A stretch of DNA of 30,183 nt from Salinirussus sp. (lineage in GTDB: Archaea > Halobacteriota > Halobacteria > Halobacteriales > Haloarculaceae): contig JAQCNN010000160.1 of assembly GCA_028275005.1 (NCBI GenBank), positions 1-30,183 on the forward strand, written 5' to 3'. Shown here in pieces: positions 26,077-30,183 of the stretch (the stretch's first letter is position 1; every line of letters begins with the position of its first letter). A program made the position numbers and the translations under genes. The notes under the pieces are model-generated. The model was not told the origin of the DNA. It saw only the letters and a list, made by a program, of their open reading frames with translations, and ran no database searches.

Positions 26077-26958
26077 TCAGGTCGGGGAGACCTGTACGTT
26101 CAGTGCCTTCCGCATGACCTGTGAGAAGCTCAGCGAGCAGACGAAGTACCAGACCAGCCACAGCTGGATCGGCCCGACCACGGCCGTCCGCCAGGTCGAC
26201 ACCTCACCGATCAGCGGCAACACCATTGCGGTCCCCGTCTCGACGACGTGGCCGTCGAGCACCATCCAGTAGATCCACAGGAACACCGGGATGGTGAGCA
26301 GCATGATCCACACCATCGGCCGGAACTGCGCCTTGAACACGCCCAGGTCCATCTCCTCCATCTGTTCCTGGCGTAGCTCCTTGACGCGCTCGTCGTCGTC
26401 GCGTTCCTTTGCCTCCTCGATTTTCTGCTTGAAGTTTTTCTGTGTCTCCTGGTAGTCGGACATGATGGAGGTGTCCATCATGTTGTCCTGGAGGACAGCG
26501 GTCCACAGCCCGGTCGCCAGCGCGAGTACCAGGACAACGACGTGGAAGGGGAGCGTGGCGTTCAGCGGCCCGAGGACGAGATTGATCCCGTCGCCGGCGA
26601 TCACGTCGCGGAGTCCCTGCTGGGAGTACGCCAGAAAGAGCAGGAGTACGCCGACGCCGGCGAGTTTGTCCCGGCGCGACCAGCTGAGGTCTTTCCCGTC
26701 GCTCTCGTCCGGTTCGGCCTCCGAGAGGGCCTCACGAACCCCCTCGGGGTCGTCGAGAACGAACCCGTCGCCGCCGGCGTCGACGAGCAGCCCGGACTCG
26801 ATCAGCCGGCCCCACTCGCCGCTAGAGAGGTCGTCGCTGACATCCCCCCACGAGACGGTGCCTTGCTCGTCGGCGACGGCGAGGACTGCCGACAGCGCGT
26901 CGGCCATGGCCTCGCCGTCACCGACAATATCCTCTACCCTGCGCTCGGTCTTTGCCAT
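26077..26958 (-). CDS. DUF106 membrane protein (EMC3/TMCO1/YidC-like) with N-terminal winged-helix-like region
   Basis: Archaeal member of the Oxa1/EMC3/TMCO1 superfamily, presumed to help insert membrane proteins. The 293 residues have membrane helices near 98-117, 137-157, 214-235 and 258-280. Between the second and third lies the diagnostic cytosolic coiled coil (about 168-206: DYQETQKNFKQKIEEAKE onward, then MEEMDLGVFKAQFRPMVW). Residues 15-80 (VLAVADEQGTVSWGDVSDDL, ESGLLVDAGGDGFVLDDPEG) look like a winged helix, an extension absent from minimal DUF106 proteins. A minus-strand TATA-like GCTCTTAACC (26982-26991) precedes the ATG by 24-33 nt. It lies between adk and cmk, the order long known in archaea. 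Confidence 0.9.
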   Translation of the reverse strand: MAKTERRVEDIVGDGEAMADALSAVLAVADEQGTVSWGDVSDDLSSGEWGRLIESGLLVDAGGDGFVLDDPEGVREALSEAEPDESDGKDLSWSRRDKLAGVGVLLLFLAYSQQGLRDVIAGDGINLVLGPLNATLPFHVVVLVLALATGLWTAVLQDNMMDTSIMSDYQETQKNFKQKIEEAKERDDDERVKELRQEQMEEMDLGVFKAQFRPMVWIMLLTIPVFLWIYWMVLDGHVVETGTAMVLPLIGEVSTWRTAVVGPIQLWLVWYFVCSLSFSQVMRKALNVQVSPT

Positions 26959-26994
26959 CGTTGTATTGTGTTATCCGCGGTGGTTAAGAGCCTT

Positions 26995-27654
26995 TTACTC
27001 CGACACGTTGGCTCGCTCACGAACCGCGCTGTCGATAGCCCCCCAGACCTCGGCGGGCGGCTGCTCGCCGTCGATGGCCACGAAGCCCTCGTGGTCCTGA
27101 TACTGCTCGATGACCGGCGTGGTGTTCTCGTCGAAGACGTCCAGCCGGTTCTCGACGGCCTCGGGGCGGTCGTCCTCACGCTGCTCGAGTTCGCCGCCAC
27201 AGCCGTCACAGATACCCTCCTCCGCGGGCTGGTCGAACTCGACGTGGAAGTTGGCGCCACAGCCGTCACAGACCCGTCGCCCACTCAGTCGGTCGACCAG
27301 TTCCTCACGGGACACCTCGAGCGAGAGGACGACGTCGATGTCGGTCATCCCCGACAGCTCCTCGGCCTGCTCGAGATTTCGCGGGTAGCCGTCGAGGACG
27401 AACCCGTCGGCCGCGGAGAGGGCCTCCTCGACGATGGCGTTGACCACGGCGTCCGGCACGAGGTCCCCGGCCTCCATGTAGGCTCGCGGGGTATCGTACT
27501 CCGTGTCCATGTCGGAGATGTCCATATCCTTGTTACCCCGGAGGGCGTCCCCCGTGGTGACGTGTTCGATACCGTACTCCTCGGCGATGTTGCCCGACTG
27601 TGTGCCCTTGCCGGCCCCCGGCGGCCCCAGGATCAGGATGTGCGGTTGTCCCAT
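26995..27654 (-). CDS. adk: Adenylate kinase with zinc LID
   Basis: Interconverts AMP + ATP and two ADP. The 219 residues start MGQPHILILGPPGAGKGTQ (P-loop at 10-18), then HVTTGDALRGNKDMDI, FVLDGYPRNLEQAEEL and a long LID with four cysteines (VCDGCGANFHV and GICDGCGGEL), which coordinate zinc in long-type kinases. The insertion DMDISDMDTEYDTPRAYME near residue 45 is a haloarchaeal feature. The ATG at 27654 is right before the P-loop; a much longer in-frame reading upstream runs antisense to hemE and is rejected. A TATA-like CATTTATCC (27676-27684) lies 22-30 nt upstream. Confidence 0.95.
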   Translation of the reverse strand: MGQPHILILGPPGAGKGTQSGNIAEEYGIEHVTTGDALRGNKDMDISDMDTEYDTPRAYMEAGDLVPDAVVNAIVEEALSAADGFVLDGYPRNLEQAEELSGMTDIDVVLSLEVSREELVDRLSGRRVCDGCGANFHVEFDQPAEEGICDGCGGELEQREDDRPEAVENRLDVFDENTTPVIEQYQDHEGFVAIDGEQPPAEVWGAIDSAVRERANVSE

Positions 27655-27675
27655 GGCAACCGCTTCTGTTCGGGG

Positions 27676-27684
27676 GGATAAATG
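27676..27684 (-). promoter_or_regulatory. TATA-like box of adk
   Basis: CATTTATCC on the minus strand, 22-30 nt before the ATG, in a 132-nt divergent gap shared with hemE. The likely hemE box (CCCTTAG, about 27755-27762) lies about 70 nt further on and points the other way, so the two promoters do not overlap. Confidence 0.5.
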
Positions 27685-27786
27685 ACTGTCCAAACGTCGC
27701 CGGTGCGAGGAGTCCGGCGGTCGGGTCGGGTGTGGCCGCCACGCAGATGAAAAGCCCTTAGCAGGCGACCCTCCAAGGGTGGGGAA

Positions 27787-28800
27787 ATGGGAGCCGACCA
27801 CCTGCTCGTCCGCGCGGCCCGTGGGGAGCGCACGGAGCGGCCACCGGTCTGGCTGATGCGCCAGGCCGGCCGCCACATCCCCGAGTACCGCGAGTTGCGC
27901 GAGCAGTACTCCTTTCTCGAGGCGATCAAGGACCCGGAGGTTGCCACCGAGATCACCATGCTCCCCTGGGACTACTACCGCCCCGACGGGCTGGTGATGT
28001 TCTCGGATATCCTCACCGTCCTCGAGCCCCTCGGGTTCGCCTACCACATCGAGTCCGGCGTCGGCCCCGTTATCGAGGACCCTGTCGACGGCCCCGACGA
28101 CGTCGACCGCTCCCACGGCGACGTGACCGAGGAACTCGACTACGTGGGCGACCTGCTGGAGCGGCTGCACGGTCGGGTCGGCGACGAGACGGCCATCATC
28201 GGCTTTGCCGGCGGCCCCTTCACGCTTGCCTCCTACGCCGTTGCCGGCGGCCCCAGCCGGACGAATATGCCCCTGCGCCGGCTCCGGGCCCGTCACCCCG
28301 ACGCCTTCCGGACGCTGCTGTCCTCGTTTGCCGACGTCGTCCGGGACTACCTGTCCTTCCAGATCGACCGCGGTGCCGACGTCGTCCAGCTGTTCGACAC
28401 ATACGCGGGGGCGCTCTGTCCCGCCGACTACCGGGAGTTCATCCTCCCGTTACACCGGGAGATCCTCGAGGACCTGGACGCCCCTGCGATCGTCTTTGTC
28501 CGCCAGATGGGCGGGCGACTCGACCAACTCGCCGACAGCGGGGCCGACGTCGTCGGCCTCGACTGGACGGTCGACATGGCCGAGGCCCGCGACCGGCTTG
28601 GAGAGAGGCCCGTCCAGGGCAACCTCGACCCGTCGGACCTCTTTGCCGAGCCGGCGACGGTCCGCGAGCGGACCCGCCAGGTCATCGAGCAGGCCGGCCC
28701 GGCCGGACACATCCTCAATCTCGGCCACGGCGTCAACAAGGACACCCCTGTCGAGTCGGTCGAGGCGTTCGTCGAGACGGCAAAGTCGGTCGAGCGGTAG
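27787..28800 (+). CDS. hemE: Uroporphyrinogen III decarboxylase
   Basis: Removes four acetate carboxyls of uroporphyrinogen III to give coproporphyrinogen III. The 337-residue TIM barrel has the family signature PPVWLMRQAGRHIPEYR (Arg25, Arg29), the catalytic-Asp segment RPDGLVMFSDIL, GFAGGPFTLASYAV, VVQLFDTYAGAL, VVGLDWTVDM and VQGNLDPSDLF, ending with the conserved ILNLGHGVNKDTPVESV. Complete at both ends. It converges with hemG, with 11 nt between stops, and both act in tetrapyrrole synthesis. Confidence 0.95.
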   Translation: MGADHLLVRAARGERTERPPVWLMRQAGRHIPEYRELREQYSFLEAIKDPEVATEITMLPWDYYRPDGLVMFSDILTVLEPLGFAYHIESGVGPVIEDPVDGPDDVDRSHGDVTEELDYVGDLLERLHGRVGDETAIIGFAGGPFTLASYAVAGGPSRTNMPLRRLRARHPDAFRTLLSSFADVVRDYLSFQIDRGADVVQLFDTYAGALCPADYREFILPLHREILEDLDAPAIVFVRQMGGRLDQLADSGADVVGLDWTVDMAEARDRLGERPVQGNLDPSDLFAEPATVRERTRQVIEQAGPAGHILNLGHGVNKDTPVESVEAFVETAKSVER

Positions 28801-28811
28801 CGTTCTGTCGA

Positions 28812-30134
28812 CTAGCCGCCGGCGAGGTCCTCGGCCACCTGCTTTGCCTCGCGTACGCGACTCGGGATCCCCATCCGGGCGGTGTAGTTCGTCGCCAGGT
28901 GGATGCCGGGTGGCGTTTCCACCTCCTCGGTTCCCCACCAGGTGTGGTCGTAGGCGGGGAACCACCGCTCGCGGCGCTCGATGTCGAGCACCGTCGCCCC
29001 GGTGTCCGTCGCCTGCTCGAACTCCCGGCGGGCGATCTCGCCAACCCGGTCGTCGGAGCGCTCCAGGATGTCGGGCTCGTGCATCCCGCCGAGAAAGACC
29101 GTACAGAGGTCGTCACGGCCGAAGAGGACGCCGTTAAACGAGACACCCAGCGTGTGCAGGTCCTCCTGATAGCTGACCTGATACCCGAGGCCGTCGGCCG
29201 GCTCGCCCTCGCTTCGCAGGTAGACCAGCGCCAGCGGATTGTAGGTCAGCTCGCGCAGCCGGCCGGCGCCGGGGGCGAGCCCGCCGAGTAACTCGCCTGC
29301 CGCGTCCCCCGGGGCGGTCACGACGACGTGGTCGGCCTCGTAGGTGTCCTCGGTCGTCTCGACGGTGTACGTGTTCCCGGCCGTCGTGCCGCCGTCCGTG
29401 GCAGCCGCGACCGTCCCAGCCGCCTGGGCCGGGGTGTTCGTGGCCGGTCGGATCCCGGTGACCGGCTCGTCGAGGTGGACCTGTTCGTTGTACTCGGCGG
29501 CGAGTGCCTCCGGGAGTCGCTGGAGGCCGCCCTCGACCGTGGCCGGCGGGGCCTTCTCACCCTGACCGACCCGCTCGAGGAACGCCCTGAGCATGCTACC
29601 GGCCTCGGCCTCGCGGTCCATCAGGCCCGAAAGCGCGAACGCGGCGGGCATCTCGGCGGGGTCGGAGCCGTAGAGGCCGCCGTACAGCGGCCCGATGAAG
29701 CGCTCGTAGGCCTGCCGGCCGAACTTCCGGGTGAAGGTGTCGGCGACGGTCTCCTGGTCGATCCCTGCCCGGGTCAGTGGCTCGGCCAGCAGTCGGAGTT
29801 TCGCCGGCCAGGACAGGAGGTCGGTCCGGAGAAAGGCGTCGAGCGAGGTCGGTGCCGCCCGTAACTGACCGTCGGCGTAGACGAAGAGCGAGCCGTTCCC
29901 GGCGGTGACGAGGTCGTCCTCGATACCCGCGGCGGCGAGCAGCTCGCGGATTCCTGGGGTCGCACGCATCCGCTGTGGGCCAACCTCCGCCACGGTGCCG
30001 TCGACCGGCCGTGACTGGATTACCCCGCCGGCCTCCTGCCTCGCCTCGAGCGCAACGGCGTCGACCCCACGCTCGGCGAGGAAGTGAGTCAGCGCGAGCC
30101 CTGTAACGCCTGCCCCGACGGTGACGACACGCAT
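28812..30134 (-). CDS. hemG: HemG/HemY-type FAD porphyrinogen oxidase
   Basis: Oxygen-dependent flavoenzyme of 440 residues, oxidising protoporphyrinogen IX, or coproporphyrinogen III in the coproporphyrin branch. The N-terminus holds the dinucleotide motif VTVGAGVTGLALTHFLAE with the ribose-binding Glu in AVALEAR; the middle shows FGRQAYERFIGPLYGGLYG, typical of HemY; TVEGGLQRLPEAL follows, and the C-terminal FAD segment is IHLATNYTARMGIPSRVREA. An Ala/Thr-rich insertion (about 229-250) separates the domains. The start at 30134 is 1 nt from the stop of the upstream gene, so they are cotranscribed. Whether the product is proto- or coproporphyrin cannot be read from sequence. Confidence 0.9.
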   Translation of the reverse strand: MRVVTVGAGVTGLALTHFLAERGVDAVALEARQEAGGVIQSRPVDGTVAEVGPQRMRATPGIRELLAAAGIEDDLVTAGNGSLFVYADGQLRAAPTSLDAFLRTDLLSWPAKLRLLAEPLTRAGIDQETVADTFTRKFGRQAYERFIGPLYGGLYGSDPAEMPAAFALSGLMDREAEAGSMLRAFLERVGQGEKAPPATVEGGLQRLPEALAAEYNEQVHLDEPVTGIRPATNTPAQAAGTVAAATDGGTTAGNTYTVETTEDTYEADHVVVTAPGDAAGELLGGLAPGAGRLRELTYNPLALVYLRSEGEPADGLGYQVSYQEDLHTLGVSFNGVLFGRDDLCTVFLGGMHEPDILERSDDRVGEIARREFEQATDTGATVLDIERRERWFPAYDHTWWGTEEVETPPGIHLATNYTARMGIPSRVREAKQVAEDLAGG

Positions 30135-30135
30135 G

Positions 30136-30183
30136 TCAGTCGTCGGCCTCGGCGTCGGCGGCGTCGGCCTCGATGGCCTCGGC
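30136..30183 (-). CDS. C-terminus of an upstream cotranscribed gene (possibly ferrochelatase hemH)
   Basis: Only the last 15 codons and the TGA are in the window; the end reads AEAIEADAADAEADD. The acidic Ala/Asp/Glu tail is ordinary for a haloarchaeal protein and gives no family. The 1-nt spacing to hemG implies one operon. Ferrochelatase is suggested only by function of the neighbours. Confidence 0.55.
   Translation of the reverse strand, partial: AEAIEADAADAEADD

Noticed and set aside
27655..28296. Long N-terminal extension of adk
   Set aside because: The extra 214 codons run antisense to hemE and through the adk promoter; the P-loop start at 27654 gives the normal length.

Overview
The window is a chromosomal segment of a haloarchaeon (class Halobacteria). 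It is GC-rich, its proteins are strongly acidic (Asp/Glu-rich, Lys-poor), and many genes have a TATA-like box 22-35 nt before the start codon, as expected for leaderless haloarchaeal transcripts. The gene content agrees: separate-subunit methylmalonyl-CoA mutase, a fused gamma-alpha 2-oxoacid:ferredoxin oxidoreductase, Lrp/AsnC regulators, Tat lipoproteins, a cox cluster with small haloarchaeal membrane proteins, and the archaeal adk-DUF106-cmk-cbf5 order. I did not identify genus or species. I see no insertion sequence, CRISPR array or rRNA.

Layout. (1) 1-1594, minus: an Lrp/AsnC regulator overlapping a PLP aminotransferase that runs off the left edge. (2) 1849-4499, plus: a half-size EamA transporter, a thioredoxin-like protein, a BtpA/SgcQ protein and an O-methyltransferase-like protein. 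(3) 4561-9216, plus: acyl-CoA dehydrogenase, the two subunits of a 2-oxoacid:ferredoxin oxidoreductase (probably pyruvate) and a second Lrp/AsnC regulator. (4) 9254-13438, plus: an RCK_N-like/DHH/DHHA1 phosphoesterase, a CBS-pair/ParB-like fusion and the catalytic subunit of methylmalonyl-CoA mutase. (5) 13446-16848: a cox cluster, with heme-copper oxidase subunit I, three accessory membrane proteins on the minus strand and a 29-residue membrane microprotein on the plus strand. (6) 16930-19631: a 799-residue modular protein of unknown function, tail-to-tail with a small winged-helix protein. (7) 19831-22057, plus: purA, a Trm112-like protein and a membrane-anchored haloarchaeal protein. (8) 22058-23806, minus: a nuclease lipoprotein with a membrane partner, a Tat lipoprotein and a 64-residue helical protein. 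(9) 23807-24386 has no gene I can support. (10) 24387-27654, minus: tRNA-Pro(GGG), cbf5/truB, cmk, a DUF106 (EMC3/YidC-like) protein and adk. (11) 27787-30183: hemE on plus, converging on hemG and the C-terminus of another gene (perhaps hemH) on minus.

How it fits together. Regions 1, 3 and part of 4 concern amino-acid, 2-oxoacid and acyl-CoA metabolism: transamination, CoA- and ferredoxin-dependent oxidation of 2-oxoacids, acyl-CoA dehydrogenation and methylmalonyl-CoA isomerisation. Two separate Lrp-type regulators sit beside these genes. Regions 5 and 11 link aerobic respiration with heme supply. Region 10 is the relic of an archaeal ribosomal-protein cluster with translation and nucleotide kinase functions.

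The best leads for something undescribed are the modular 799-residue protein with an apparent N-terminal duplication, the RCK-like/DHH protein next to the CBS-ParB fusion (a possible nucleotide-signalling pair), and the cox microprotein sharing a compact divergent promoter. I do not see a clear-cut new defence or mobile system.
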